NCBI GenBank assembly: GCA_030280995.1
Contig: JASXTE010000002.1
Location: 34,801,183-34,865,182, forward strand
Direction: 5' to 3'
Length of the DNA stretch: 64,000 nt
From: Hemileia vastatrix
Lineage: Eukaryota; Basidiomycota; Pucciniomycetes; Pucciniales; Zaghouaniaceae
The notes beneath the pieces were generated by a model. It did no database searches, was not told where the DNA came from, and saw only the letters and a list, made by a program, of their open reading frames with translations. The position numbers and the translations under genes were made by a program. How positions within the stretch are numbered: the first letter of the stretch is position 1; every line of letters begins with the position of its first letter. Below are positions 11,078 to 22,942 of the stretch, piece by piece.

Positions 11078-12902
11078 ATGTTTAACCTTCTTCACAAATC
11101 TGCCATCTGAAATGGGTCCCTGTCAGTATAGTCTAGTATATAAGTATGATATAATAGTGTTATTTTATGGTCCTACTACTTATTAATAAATGATTTAGTG
11201 ATTAAACCTCAGGGGAAGACTAATATAATAGTTATACTCAAATAAAACTCACAATACTTGGATTTAAATGGGTGCTAGTGGTGGAAAATAGAAGAATAAA
11301 ATATAGTTATAGCTTTAAATAAAGATAATATCAATTTATAAGGGCTTTATAATATATTTCTGAATGCTAATAATTGTATTGTAGTGTTTGTTTGAAGTGT
11401 AGTAATTGAATGATGATAATAAACCGTCGAAATCCCCCCTTACTTATACCCAAATCCACTGGAGTGCACAGACCTTCAATCCAGATGATGTCACTGCTAT
11501 CCCCGGCAATTACAGCACTGTGAGGGCCCATCACCTCCCCATGGCGTCCACTTCAAGCAGTTTCAACACCCAGACCTCCAGTAAGGACCCTCCATCACTA
11601 TTAATAATAACACAGAGTCATACCATAAATAGAAAACCCAGATAAAAGCGGATACCATAAAGAAACAGGTAAAATAAATGATCAAAAAGAGATTTAATGA
11701 AACTAAAAGCATATAAAGGAAACAAATAAAATGTCCAAGCTCCCAATAACATCCCCAAGCATCCACATTAACCCAGAAACATCCTTCCAACCCATAAATC
11801 CGTGAATAACCATCCAAGGTAGTAATTTTAGTTGTCCAAACTGGGTGTATGCGCCTGATATAGGTGTCTATGCTTCTGTAGGCATTGTGAGTCCACTGAT
11901 TTCGTCCATATGACCTAAAATAAGCAGAAAAACAAAGTTTATAGGCTATTAAGGGGCTAAAACCCACTTATATACCTAAATATACATAATATACTGCATA
12001 TTTCACTGAATATGAGATTTATGTATACATATAAGCTTATGTATGTCAAGAATTACTTCATATCACTTAAGATAAGTATATTATGACTCAATTAACACCT
12101 TAATAAGTATTATTAGGCAATGGATAAGCTATTTAAACTATTATAAATTATATAATAGAATAATAATTATATATATATATATTAAAATAATGTATATTAT
12201 TATTTTAACCTTATTTTTAAGATATAAGCTTAATCTAGTTAAGGTTATCTTATTTTAAGCATAAGAAATACTCAGTCCTAAGGATATTTAGGCTGAAAGT
12301 CCCTGCCAATACTGTATCGACAATAATTTAATCTGCACCATGACACCACCTGCCCATCCATACAGAACGTCCTGCAATGTCTGCCAATCTAGAAAGAAGA
12401 CCTTCCAAAGACCTGGTCCACTTTCTTCTGCAACAGATTCACCTCCACCTCAACCTGGCCCATCTTCTGCCAGCACCAAAAGATCTAGGCCATCCATCCC
12501 GATACCCAGATTAATCAAAAAGCTCCACCCTTCCCAGAAGAGTGCCACAACCCATAAAACAACTAGTTCCACCATCCCTGGTACATCTGATGGTAAAGAA
12601 CTTTCACTTCTTCCTTCAACTTTAAAACTGATGACTTCTCAGTTCCTCCATCTTCTGATAGTGATGATAACAATCTAGGATCCATTGCACCACCAACACA
12701 AAACCACTTTCCCACTATCAAGGCCAAGTTCCAACAACACACATCTCAACAGAAACAGCTTCTGCTTCACTACTTCAAATCCACTCCTGCTAGTGATCCA
12801 CAGGACATTTAGAACAGAAGACACCTCATTCACCGGTTCAAGGCTAATTCTGAACACTTCATTTCATCTCTTGATTCCCTCTGTAATTCCACTAGTACTT
12901 GA
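11078..12902 (+). pseudogene. T1 accessory gene a (antisense, zinc-cluster-like), disrupted
   Basis: This is the counterpart of the intact gene at 31715-32355. An extra base near 11107 (GCCATCTG against GCCTCTG in T2) puts a stop 11 codons after the ATG, and a 1178-bp solo LTR then splits the first exon at 11121. After the LTR, CQYC is C-Q-Y-C as in T2 and the second half reads C-N-V-C-Q-S-R-K-K-T with the final Cys changed to Phe (KKTFQRPGP against KKTCHRPGP). The short intron and the end at TGA 12900-12902 are as in T2. Confidence 0.7.
11121..12298 (+). mobile_element. Solo LTR, family D (copy 2)
   Basis: The unit starts TGTCAGTATAG and ends TTTAGGCTGAAA (the usual CTGACA with one change). 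It is flanked by perfect 5-bp duplications GTCCC at 11116-11120 and 12299-12303. The empty site is preserved in T2 (GGGCCCCTGCC near 31750). It is therefore an insertion after T1 and T2 diverged. Confidence 0.9.
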
Positions 12903-12961
12903 GTTTGATTCAGAAAGAAAAATTGACCTCACCCTCTGTAGGATGTAACCACAAACAACCC

Positions 12962-13386
12962 TCAGTTTTAAGTCTTGGGGGACCATCCTCATTTTATAGT
13001 CTTGGGGGACTCAAAAACCCTCAGTTTAAAGTCTTGGGGGACTCAAAAACCTAAATCATAAACCCAGAACCAGAGATCAACCACATTAAGACACAGAGAA
13101 AAACTAACATTCTGGGGTAATTGTAAATAGAGCAGCCAGCCCATCAATTACCCCCAATCTTGCCTTTGCTAAATTTGGAGGCTTCCCCTGTGGATACCCT
13201 CCACCAATCTTTCAAAACCAACTCCAACAACAAAACTCATTCCTCAGTTTATAGTCTTGGGGGACTAACACAGTGTTCAGTTTAAAGTCTTGACGGACTA
13301 GTCTTGATAGAATCTTGAAACCAGCCAGTTTAAAGTCTTGGAGGACTAACAGAAACCAGATTTCAGTTTAAAGTCTTGATGGACTG
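12962..13386 (+). repeat. Array of a 22-bp motif upstream of accessory gene b (T1)
   Basis: At least seven copies of CAGTTTAAAGTCTTGRNGG followed by ACT lie at about 12962, 12991, 13021, 13244, 13278, 13326 and 13363, all in one orientation. Two weaker copies (CAGTTTAAAGTCATAG) are at 15806 and 16073, in the convergent 3' region. They precede the ATG at 13537 by 150-575 bp. Spacing is irregular, unlike a satellite, so they look like dispersed binding sites. Function is not shown. Confidence 0.65.
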
Positions 13387-13536
13387 GCGGAATTTCGCAT
13401 AAAATAGACGCAGCCAATTTCATACAGACCACCCCTACAGCCAACCTGCTGAATTTCCACCTTCACTTCATCATCTACCCATCACTGACAAAAATCTCCT
13501 CCTATCCCTTTTCATCATCTTTTCTCACCACAGATC

Positions 13537-15087
13537 ATGGCTGGATCTCCTGATGTTAACCTTTCTACTCTCCCTTGCTTCACTTCTCCCAAGGACTATG
13601 CCTGCAAACAGTGCATCCACATGTGCAGACCTTGCACATTCACTCTTCCAACTCCTGAATCCAAATTCTACAACACGGCTTGTGATTCTTGCTATTCCAA
13701 AAAGAAAAGATGTGACAGAGATTCCAACTACGCTATTCCTCCTCCTTCACCTTCTCACAAATACATCTCTAGATCCCCTGCCAGATCCCCAGAGCTTGGT
13801 CCTTCCTCTTCCTCTTTATCTTCAGCACCTTCCAGAATATCCAGAAGCTCCGCTTCCAGAACTCTTCCCAAAAGACCAGCCTTAGCTTCCCAAGAAACTG
13901 CTTTTATCTCCGCCAAATTAGCTCCAAAAGCTTCAAAATCAACTCCCAGGCTTCTAGACCACGTCCAGGCGGCCCGCCTGCCTCACTGGACAGTGAAAAT
14001 CGGGCTCAAAATCACCAAAAATGACCGGAAAACAGCCAAATTCCATCAATCAACAAAAACAACTCTAAACAATCGCCTCCCACTGCTCCCAGAGCAATGC
14101 AGCCAACTCTTACAAGGTCCAAAAACTTCAAATTTTCCCAAACTTCTAGGAGACCTACCAGAGAACCCCAAGAAGAAACCAGAATACTACACACTGCACC
14201 CAAGCAACAACTTCGTCCCCAACTTAGACAAAGAGACTACACCTCTCCTCTGTCAGCCAACTATTCTTCTGACAGTTCCATCTCTTCAAAAGCTCCATCC
14301 AGAAGAGATCAATCTGCTTCCAAATCCCCCTCTCCTGATCCATCCTTTAACAACCCTTGTACTCCATCACCAGCACCTCCTCCAGCTGAATCCAACAGAA
14401 ATAACAACCACAACAACAACAACAATCCCACTGCTCCAACTAGGCCCCAGGAACATCAGCCTCCTAGTTCACCTTCTCAAAACCTTTCAGAGGAAGACCA
14501 AGAGAATCCATATCTTTCCCTGATGATCCACCCACTATGACCATTACAAAATCTTCAGAGATCCAAATTCCAGCTGCTTACAAATTTGATGAGCTTCCAA
14601 TCTGTAAGTACCAAATTAATTATTCCATTTCTTCAACAAAAATAATTTCTGATCCAATTCTTCTTGTCTAGTTGGCACCCCTCCTCCTGAATCTATTATT
14701 GGAGTTGGCCAACCTCTTGAAACTTCTTTGACCCTGGATTATGGAGACATGAAGAAACACCTAAGCACCATGTGTTCCAACATTCTAAAAGCCTTTGCCC
14801 TCCATGGACCTTTGAATGACTTTGAAAAATCCTTGAGAAAGCGCCTACTGGACGACCACTGGAAAATGTCTAGGATCATTAAACACACCCTCCAGCACTC
14901 CATTCCTGCCTCTTCTTCTTCCTCCTCTGAAATTCCCTCTAATCCAATTCCTGACCATTACAATCCCTATAATCTCTCCAGCAGGATGCACTTCAAAGAA
15001 CACAGTGCTTCCCATAATCCTAACAAAAAACAAAAACGACATCACAATCCGGACCAGCCTCCAGAAGCTTCATCATACAGACAATGA
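13537..15087 (+). pseudogene. T1 accessory gene b (antisense, zinc-cluster-like), frameshifted
   Basis: Exon 1 runs 13537-14603, intron 14604-14671 (GTAAGT...CTAG) and exon 2 14672-15087. The N-terminus carries C-KQ-C-IHMCRP-C, 15 residues, then C-DS-C-YSKKKR-C: a six-Cys cluster with Zn2Cys6 spacing and the basic stretch in the second half. A Ser/Pro/Asn-rich linker follows. Exon 2 encodes a helical, charged domain (LTLDYGDMKKHL onward) that is open in T1. A net 19-bp deletion near 13975-14000 shifts the frame of exon 1, so gene b is broken here, while T2 keeps exon 1 and has a 1-nt deletion in exon 2. It lies on the strand opposite to pol and ends tail-to-tail with integrase. Confidence 0.65.
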
Positions 15088-15239
15088 GCTCCTGAAAAAA
15101 GATTACAAACATAATAATAATATAAAACAATTAATAACAATAATTTCAGAATTTTTATTTATTTTTTTTAAATCTACAAATATACTAAAATTAAGAATTG
15201 ATAAATAAAATGAAATAAAATAAATGAAATAAAATATAA

Positions 15240-16270
15240 TATAAAAAATAATAGAAATGGTATCCCCCAGCCAATTGATGAGCTGATCCCCTGATACCTT
15301 ACCCACATCCAAGTGCACCTTGATGTGGATACACAATTAAATATTTTAAATGATTAACAAAAAAAACAAAAATTTAGAAATTCAGAAGATAATAAAAATA
15401 ATGAAACACAGAAACAAATGAAATAAATAATAAATAAATAATAATAAAAAAAGGAAAATAGCATTGCTGGCCAATTGATGAGCCTTTCCCCACCAATGCT
15501 TGCCCACATCCAGGTGACCCTGATGTGGTAACACCCTATATTTTTGATTTTATAATTTTAAACAACCCCCATAAAAAATTAAAAGAAAAAAAGAGAAAAA
15601 AGAAAATAATATAAAACTGCTATATAGCAAAAACATAACTGCAAAATCAAAGACATTCCAGCTCCATAGATGGTCCAATAAGAGAAATCCGGTCCAAAGA
15701 AAAGATCACTGGGTGGGCTCCCTCCAATAAGTAAAAATGATGGGAGACCACCAGTGATCCACCACCAATATGAAAGAACCAAAGATAAAGAAGCCAGTCC
15801 CAAACCAGTTTAAAGTCATAGTGGACTTGAAACCTGAATAATAAACAACAGAACTAGAATTCAACTAGGAAAAACAAAAGACTTGAGACAGACATTCTGG
15901 GGTAACTGTTCTACAGAGCAGCCAGCTCATAAGTTACCCCCACACTTGCCAAAATAAAATCTAGAAGCCCCCCTGGGTACCTTCTAACAAAAACACGACA
16001 TCCAACACAAAAAAAAACAAACCAAAACCAATAAGAGTGAAGAGACCAGCACATGAAAACCAGAGGAAATTCCAGTTTAAAGTCATAGAGGACTAAAACC
16101 TGTGAACAGAAACCAATACTAGGGTTCAACCAAATTAAGAGAAAGGGTTGGAAACAGACAATCTGGGGTAACTGTTGATAGAGCAGCCAGCCCATCAGTC
16201 ACCCCTACACTTTCCAAGATAAAATCTAGAAGCCGCACCCATGGGTACCTTCTAACAAAAAGTTTCCAAC
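15240..16270. repeat. Convergent intergenic block of T1 with two repeat types
   Basis: This is the space between the ends of accessory gene b and integrase. CCAATTGATGAGC ... CCACATCCA-GTG ... TGATGTGG occurs twice (about 15270-15335 and 15470-15530). A module of about 180 bp, CAGTTTAAAGTC ... CTGGGGTAACTG ... AGAGCAGCCAGC ... GGTACCTTC, occurs at 15806-15985 and 16073-16260, and a third version lies at 12962-13200. T2 has the same organisation at 34760-35770. No coding frame is convincing. Confidence 0.6.
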
Positions 16271-16340
16271 ACAAAAGTTGCTCTGCAAAACCAAAAAATT
16301 TCAAAACAAGAACATTCCATAGTTTATCTTCATTGCGGAG

Positions 16341-17279
16341 TTAATCTTCTTCATGCCTAGTGCCTCTGGGATAAAACCTCTTCACTTGGTCTGCAGCCAC
16401 CCTCTTTTTCAAGACTGCACCATCCAACTCTTCCAAAACATAAGAACCTCCAGACGCCTGAGATCTGACTCTGTAAGGCCCATTCCATCTGTCAGCAAAC
16501 ATTTTCCACCACTGACTCTCCAAACTTCTATTATACACCAAAACCAAACAACCAGGTTTCAAGGGATTCCTGAGTCTATGAGCCAACTTCTTGTCCCAGT
16601 ACCTGACTGATTGATTCCTAATCTTCATCATTCTAGAGTATGCCTTCTCCTGACATTCCTCTCTACATTCCAACTGTTGCATCCTGGAACAGAGCAAATC
16701 TTCTGTTGAGTGCACGTCCTCCCAATCAATTCCAAGATAAGAGAAAGCTTCCAAGTCCACTGGTTGAACGGCTTTCTGACCAAACATTAACTCATAAGGA
16801 GAATAGCCAGTTGTCCTCTTCACAGTGACCCTATCAGCAAATAACACCAAGGGTAAATAATGCCTCCACTTTTCAGCACTATCTCCACACATCTTCACCA
16901 AAGCATTCTTGATAACTTGATGGCCTCTTTCAACCATTCCTTCAGCTTCAGGATAATAAGGTGTAGCCACTGTAACTCTAGAACCAACACTAGCCACAGA
17001 TTCTTTAAATTCGGCACCAAACTTCATCAACCCATACCTATAAATCCACTCCTTCTTCAAAAACTCTGCCACATTCTTGGCAGTCAAATCAACCAGAGGC
17101 ACTGCCCCAACCCAACCAGACAAATCATCCCTAGCAACAATCAAGTATTTATACCTGCCCTCTTTAATATGGACAGCATCCAGACTGACCCTTCCAAAAA
17201 CAGTTGATTCACCAGTAGCACGGCCCACCTCTTTAGGTTTCAAATGACTTCTTCTTTGACATTCTTCTCAAGATTGAAC
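16341..17279 (-). pseudogene. T1 integrase, catalytic Asp deleted
   Basis: The open stretch 17243-16341 begins after a C-to-stop change inside the zinc-binding domain. The first catalytic Asp lies in SLDAVHIKEG and the Glu in EGMVERGHQVI. The segment with the second Asp (TVDGGPEF in T2) is missing: 27 bp are gone, between AACT repeats at both ends of the deleted piece. Downstream are VLVYNRSLESQW, RWNGPYRV and KRFYPRG, the C-terminal barrel. No chromodomain follows. The protein cannot catalyse strand transfer as it stands. Confidence 0.8.
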
Positions 17280-18679
17280 CCAACCCTGCACAGCCAACTT
17301 CATACCTGGCCACCAAAATCTGTCTGCTACTCTTCTATAAGTCTCCCCTAAGCCTCTATGACCAAGGTCTTCATGCAAAGACTTCAAAACCAATTCTTGA
17401 CCCTTCTTCTGAGTCACCACCACTGGAGGATTTGGATGCCTCCTCCTCATCAACCGCCTTCCTGACACATAAAATCCAGGACTCTTCTTCTTGATTGCCA
17501 ACCAAGTATCATCATCACAACTATCTGGCCTCTCCAAGGTCAACAGATATTCCACCAAAATAAAATAAAACCCAGACTGACCCCAGGTCTCATCTTCAAA
17601 ATCCAACAAAACAACGTCCAAGGGTACAATTCTGTCATCAAAATCACCAGTATGAACATGAGCCAATTGATCAGCCCAAAAAGGAAACCAATCCTTAAAT
17701 TTTGGCACGTCCTTCTCTTTCCACTGAACCTTGTGAGAATCCAGTTCACTAACAAAAACAACCTTTTCCAATTTTGAGCTGTCCCAAACAACAACTCCAT
17801 CTTCATCAACCAAAACATCCTGATCACCAGAATCAAGATCAGATCCAGCCAGTTTAGCCTCTTGGGGGAGGTCAGAAAAATCTTCAGCACCCTTTGTGCT
17901 GGCCCTAACCACTGGAACATCCTCATCAAACTCTTCAGCCTCAGAATCTTCATCTGTAGGTGGCCTCCTTGATAATCCATCAGGCATAGTAAAAGTTTTG
18001 CCTGGTTTGTGTACCAGGTCAAAAGAAAAATGTTGAATAAATTCCACCCACCTAGTCATTGGAGCATTTAAAATACTAGGTGTATTGATCATCTGAACCA
18101 AAGACTTTGCATCCACCTGCAGCTCAAAATGCTGCCCCCACAAAACCGTCTGTAGCTTCTTTAAAATTTTAGCTACACCACACAATTCCAACTTAGGTTG
18201 AGAATACCTAGCTCCACCTCATTAAACACCACAGACTCATATCTTACTGGCCTGACCCTCCCAGTCTTATCCTCCTGAGACAAAACAGCACCAGCAGCAA
18301 TATAACTTGAGTCCACTGCCAGATAAATTTTTCCAGCACCAACACCATAATCCAACTTGTGAAGAATTATATCTTCACCAACCACCTTTTTCAACTTCTG
18401 AAAAGCCTCTTCACACTCTTCAGTCCATTCCCAATCTTCATCTTTTCTGGTCAACCTTCTTAAAGGTGAAGCCAACAAAGAAAAATCCTTAATAAAAATC
18501 CTGACATATACACATACACCCAAAAATCCCCTGTCTTCAGTAGTATTTTTAGGCCTTGGCCATGCCTGAATTTTATTAATCTTCTTCTTCGCCATAATCC
18601 TTCCCTCTTTACATACCACATGACCCAGAATTTCCAAAGCAGGAACACAACAACAGAATTTTGACCCTGAAATGGTCAA
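17268..18679 (-). pseudogene. T1 RT C-terminus, RNase H, linker and integrase zinc domain
   Basis: The stretch 18679-18173 holds the RT thumb/connection (ILGHVVCKEGRI, NTTEDRGFLG) and the RNase H start AVDSSYIAAGAVLSQED. A 1-nt shift near 18185 leads to 18191-17268: LELCGVAKILKKL, MTRWVEFIQHFSFDLVHKPG and MPDGLSRRP, the RNase H end. An acidic linker (SEAEEFDEDVP) follows, then H-E-D-L-GHRG and RFWWPGM of the HHCC zinc finger. A stop follows at the CxxC motif. Confidence 0.8.
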
Positions 18680-18688
18680 ACCAGCCTC

Positions 18689-20470
18689 TTAAATCCTAAA
18701 CAACACTCTCTCTAGAGTTATTGCATATTCCCACACAAACCTCCTTATGCCAGGGCTCTCCGCTAACACCTCATTACCATAATAAGTGGATGGTCCTTTA
18801 ATTCCACCATCATCAATAAAAATAACAGCATGAGTAGGAACCTCATCCTGCAAGATCCAAGCCATCTGTGCTTGATAAACTGCCACTGAATTAGTTGCTC
18901 CTTGAGGCAACCTAGTGAGCTGAAATCTTCCCAAAGGAGTCTCAAAAGTTGTGAGAGGCCTTGAATCCGTATGGAGTTCCCTCTCATCATAACCACCCAT
19001 AATATCACCCAAACCATAACACACTCTTCCAGCAAAAGCTTCAACATAATCCTCTGCACTTGGCGGCTTGATAGTGACTCTATTCAAGGCTCTAAGATCA
19101 TGAACCACCCTCAACTTTCCATTCTGCTTTTTTACACAGAAAACCGGACTTGAGTAGCTGGAAGTCAATTGTTCGTATAACCCAGTCCTGACTCTTTCCC
19201 TAACAATCTCCACAAAATCCTCCCTAATAGCGGCTGGAATAGGAATGGGTTTGATTTGCCAAGGTTCATGACAAACCACAGGAATCAAGTAAGGTTCCCC
19301 ATAAGAGTGCTTCAATACACCCCTTTCCTCCTCAACAAACGCCACAGCCTTTTCCCTTAGCACAATAACGTGCAACAACAACTTCTTTTCTTCTTCAGAA
19401 AACCACCCATCAGGACCAAAATTAACAACTTTCAACCTTTCCACGGTCACCCTAGCCGTCTCTACAAATTCTGGAGGATTCTTCACCAAAGGAGAAGAGT
19501 ACGGATCTCTTGAAAAAGGCAGATTCAAGCCCACAGGCATAGGCTCATTGACAGGCTTAATCTTCTGCACTACCTTCTTATACTTTGCCGCTCCAACTTC
19601 AACTTGAGGGATCTTCAGGAAATCTTCACCACCAGACCTGGAACAAAAGCCAAGGGTTTCCCCATTGCTCACATGTGTGGCCATGGTAATGGTTTTGAAA
19701 GGTGTAGAAGAAACCCTAGCGGTGCACAATTGGAAGGACTTACTTTTACAACCCAATCTCACCACTACAAAACTTTTCCGCAAATCCACATCTTCATCCT
19801 CACTTCCAACTTCCAAATCTTCAAATCTTGATTCATCTTCTGAATCACATCTTCTAAAACTGTGCAGTTTATCCTCATGCTGGAGGCCCAAAAATCGATC
19901 TTGATGATCTTCTCTCTTCATAATTTTCTGCAGTTTAACCTTATGCTGGAGGCCCAAAGATTGATCTTGACAATCTTCACAAAAATATTTTGCATCTTCT
20001 TTCTTCATTATCTTCAGATTTTTTTCTTGATCTTCTTGAATTATCTTGAAATTTTTTTCTTCTTTTCGTGAGTTTTCTTCTGACCTACAAAAATAACCAA
20101 GGGTTTCCCCAATGCTCACAGGTGTGGCCCAGGTAATGTTTTTGAAAGGTGTAGAAGAGACCCTAGCGGTGCACAATTGGTAGGACTTACTCTTAAACCC
20201 CAATCTCACCGCCCCAAAACTTTTCCGCATATCTTTCAATAAAGATATATAACCAATCTTCTTCCTTGAACTTGAATTAAAAATAATTAAAAATCTTGAG
20301 AGAGAAAAGAGACTTGATAAAAAACTTGATGAATACATGCAGAGAAGAGAAACATTAAAAAGAGAAAGTTGAAAATCCACTTGGTATATCTCCAAGGGAG
20401 CTGACCTACTACAACCTGGGATTTCCTCATCTCGGGGAGAGGTTGTAGCACTAGGGTGATCAGCCCTCAT
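18689..20470 (-). pseudogene. T1 pol ORF, N-terminal linker and reverse transcriptase (593 residues)
   Basis: The ATG at 20470 shares its A with the TAA of the gag-protease frame (TAATG). The first 330 residues are a linker with a hydrophobic run (residues 30-65) and two copies of a 50-residue unit around LCTARVSSTPFK. RT follows: SSPVFCVKKQNGKLRVVHDL, DIMGGYDE, RLPQGATNSVAVYQAQM and VIFIDDGG, with both motif-C aspartates present. A stop at 18689 separates it from EAGLTISGSKF, which is continuous in T3, so this stop is a mutation. RT is otherwise the best preserved of the family-A copies here. Confidence 0.8.
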
Positions 20471-20601
20471 TACTCTAAAAAAGACAGACTCTCAATAGAG
20501 CCTGAGCCGCACTCCAAAAAACCAGAGGCAGCACCCACTTCCTTCCTTCTCCTGCAGCAGTCCATGCACTGGCACATTGAAGATAAACCAGGCCTAGTCT
20601 C

Positions 20602-21531
20602 CTAACCATCCTCTCCAGGGGATGATAACCTCATGTGAAGCCTTTTTTCGTCTTCACCAGTCAACTCTAAACTGATTCCCAAATCAAATTGATAACCTAT
20701 TCTTGCCTGAAAATCCATCAAGAATGGCCCACCCAAAACTGCTTTTACATTACCTTTAGCAATGTAAAAATGAACCTTCCATGAGGCTCCTCCAACATCT
20801 AACTTCACAAAATCTGAAGTTCCAACCAATTCAGTGACATGGCCACAGATCCCTCTCAAATTCCCACCAATGCCAGTTTTTATGGGGAGGCCCGTATGAG
20901 TTGCCTCAAACAAAGAAATCAGGTTTATCTGAGAACCTGAATCCACCAATGCCCTTGACTCCCTGCCATTCAGAGTGACATTGACATATCCCAGAGGAGC
21001 AGAAAAATGAGTTTCCAACCCCTCACCAAACTTTTCAGCAGAATCACAAATGTATTCTACCTCACCAGAAGAAACCCTTCTCCTGGTCAAAAACTTCTTC
21101 TGCCTATCAGCCAACCCTGAACTGATAGCATACAATTCCCCATAAGATAGGGAAACCTGACCCTGGTTCATCCTTTCCAGGACAGAGTCCATAACATTAA
21201 CTTGACCAGACACTACTGGCCTCTCAAAGTGAGCTCTTTGCTTCACCACCTTGGTCCTAGAAGATTCTTGAGGACCAGCACCACCAACAGATTTACCATG
21301 AACAGGAACCAAACCAGATCCCTCACCAGAACCTCTAACTCCAGCAGGCTTTGGCAATGAAGCCAAAGGGACATCCTCCTCAGAGTCAGAATCCACCTCC
21401 ATTGGCATTGGCTCACCATTCATGTCCAATGCGCCAAAACTAGGGGGGCCCATGTCAGCCATACCCTTCTGCATCTTATACATCTCCTCTTTGCTGTACC
21501 TCTTCCTAGCTGCACTAAGCTTAGGGTCCAC
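20602..21531 (-). pseudogene. T1 aspartic protease region
   Basis: Open for 309 codons. The catalytic motif ALVDSGSQINLIS is intact and is followed by a hydrophobic-Gly motif VKAVLGGPFLMDF. The N-terminal 150 residues are a Ser/Glu-rich spacer after gag. It ends at a TGG-to-TAG change (the Trp is kept in T2 as NGWETRPG), about 130 nt before the TAATG stop-start. It processes the Gag and Pol precursors in a functional element. Confidence 0.75.
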
Positions 21532-21570
21532 CTTTGAAGCATTTGGCTTTGGTTGCGCCTGAGAACTGCT

Positions 21571-22872
21571 CTAAGGCCTTCCCACCTTTCCTTCTTCCAC
21601 ATCATAAAAACCAGCCAAGCATTCACCACTTGACTGTCCACCACAAGAATACAACTCCAAACCACCAAAGGAAGTAGAAAAAGAGACCTTTTTGACCTCC
21701 TTCCTCTTTCCCTTGCCATCCTCATTCTCCTTACCAGAATACTTCCCTTGATCAGGAATCTCCTCAAACCTTGGCCTCTGGTGATTGAGACCTCCCCTTC
21801 TCCTGACCAAATCAACAGGAGCCTGCCCCTCACTGGGCTTAACAAAAGAACCATCAGGGAACTTGAAAACCCTTCCATCAAATTCCACCTTTCCTTCAGA
21901 CACATCTCTGTTCAATGCCCAACAATCATTGGACCTGTGCCCCCTCCTGCTGCAATAAGAGCAGACCTAAGGATCACTCCTACCAGCCCTCCTATAAAAA
22001 TATCTAGGCTGAGAAGGTGCCTTATTGACCTTCTTAGCCTCCTGAAAAAAAATATGCAGCTGCTTTGTAAGATCATCCAACTTCTCCACCATTGGGTTCC
22101 TCTCCTGTTTGGGAACCTGCACCAAATTCTTCTCCTCCTTCTTCACCCTAACTTCCTCTTCAGCCAAAGCCTCACTGACTTTGCTGACATACTTGGCACA
22201 CCCCTCCTGATAGGTGTCCACAGCCAATAACTTCAAATGGGCCTCAACAGCCTCCTTCACCTTATCCAAGGCAGGCAACTTCTGGTCCCAATTAGAAAGA
22301 GTCTTCATCAATTCCTTTCTTGACAACACCTTCAACACATCCATCCTGACATCTCTAGCCAGGGCAGACCAAAAAACATCCTTGGCAGCATTTTCATGTG
22401 CCAGCTCCTCCACTTCCACCAAATATTCCACCACAGGATCAAACTGTAGTAGAAACTTCCTGTAACTATGTAAGTTACCAACACCACCATAAGATTGCCA
22501 TTCACTGACAGCCTTGTTCAGATCCACCATAGTGAGCCTGACACCCCATCTATTCACCATCTCCCTACACAACAATTTCCAATCCCTCTTCTTGTAGCCA
22601 GACATGGCCACAATCTCCTTCTCCACTTACCTATCACCAATGAAGAAGATAATCTGCTTCACCATGTCCAGGTAGGAAGCACCATCCACTCCAGCAGCAG
22701 TTTCATACTTCTCTAGAAACCACTTGACATCCTCCCCATTAAACTTGGTACCATCCCAAGTTTTAATCCTCACACACTCCCTAACCATCACAGAAGGAGG
22801 ACCATCCCCCCAACTGACAATCACCACAGGAATAGCAGAACCAGAAGCCATTACTCCAGTCCAAAAAACCAA
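21571..22872 (-). pseudogene. T1 gag (capsid and zinc knuckle) with three stops
   Basis: The gag start lies 50 bp inside the primer site. Capsid landmarks include WFLEKYETAAGVDGASYLDM and FRKFLLQFDPVVEYL-like helices. The zinc knuckle C-S-Y-C-SRRG-H-RSND-C (CCHC, spacing 2-4-4) is present at about 21960-21910. In-frame stops at 22627, 21967 and 21571 (Ser, Trp and Lys codons in T2) inactivate it. Confidence 0.8.
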
Positions 22873-22921
22873 AAAGAGACAACCAAGGAAAACAGAGATT
22901 CTAAAGAACTAGCAAGTTCTA

Positions 22922-22938
22922 CCCCACGTTGGGCGCCA
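22922..22938 (-). promoter_or_regulatory. Primer binding site of T1
   Basis: The minus strand reads TGGCGCCCAACGTGGGG, separated by TTTC from the LTR end GTCTACA. A TGG start is complementary to a tRNA 3' CCA end. The identical site is at 40689-40705 in T2. The tRNA partner was not assigned. Confidence 0.75.
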
Positions 22939-22942
22939 GAAA

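Noticed and set aside
12962..13386. Possible CRISPR-like array
   Set aside because: Repeats are irregularly spaced and degenerate, the setting is a fungal retroelement, and no spacer regularity or associated genes exist.
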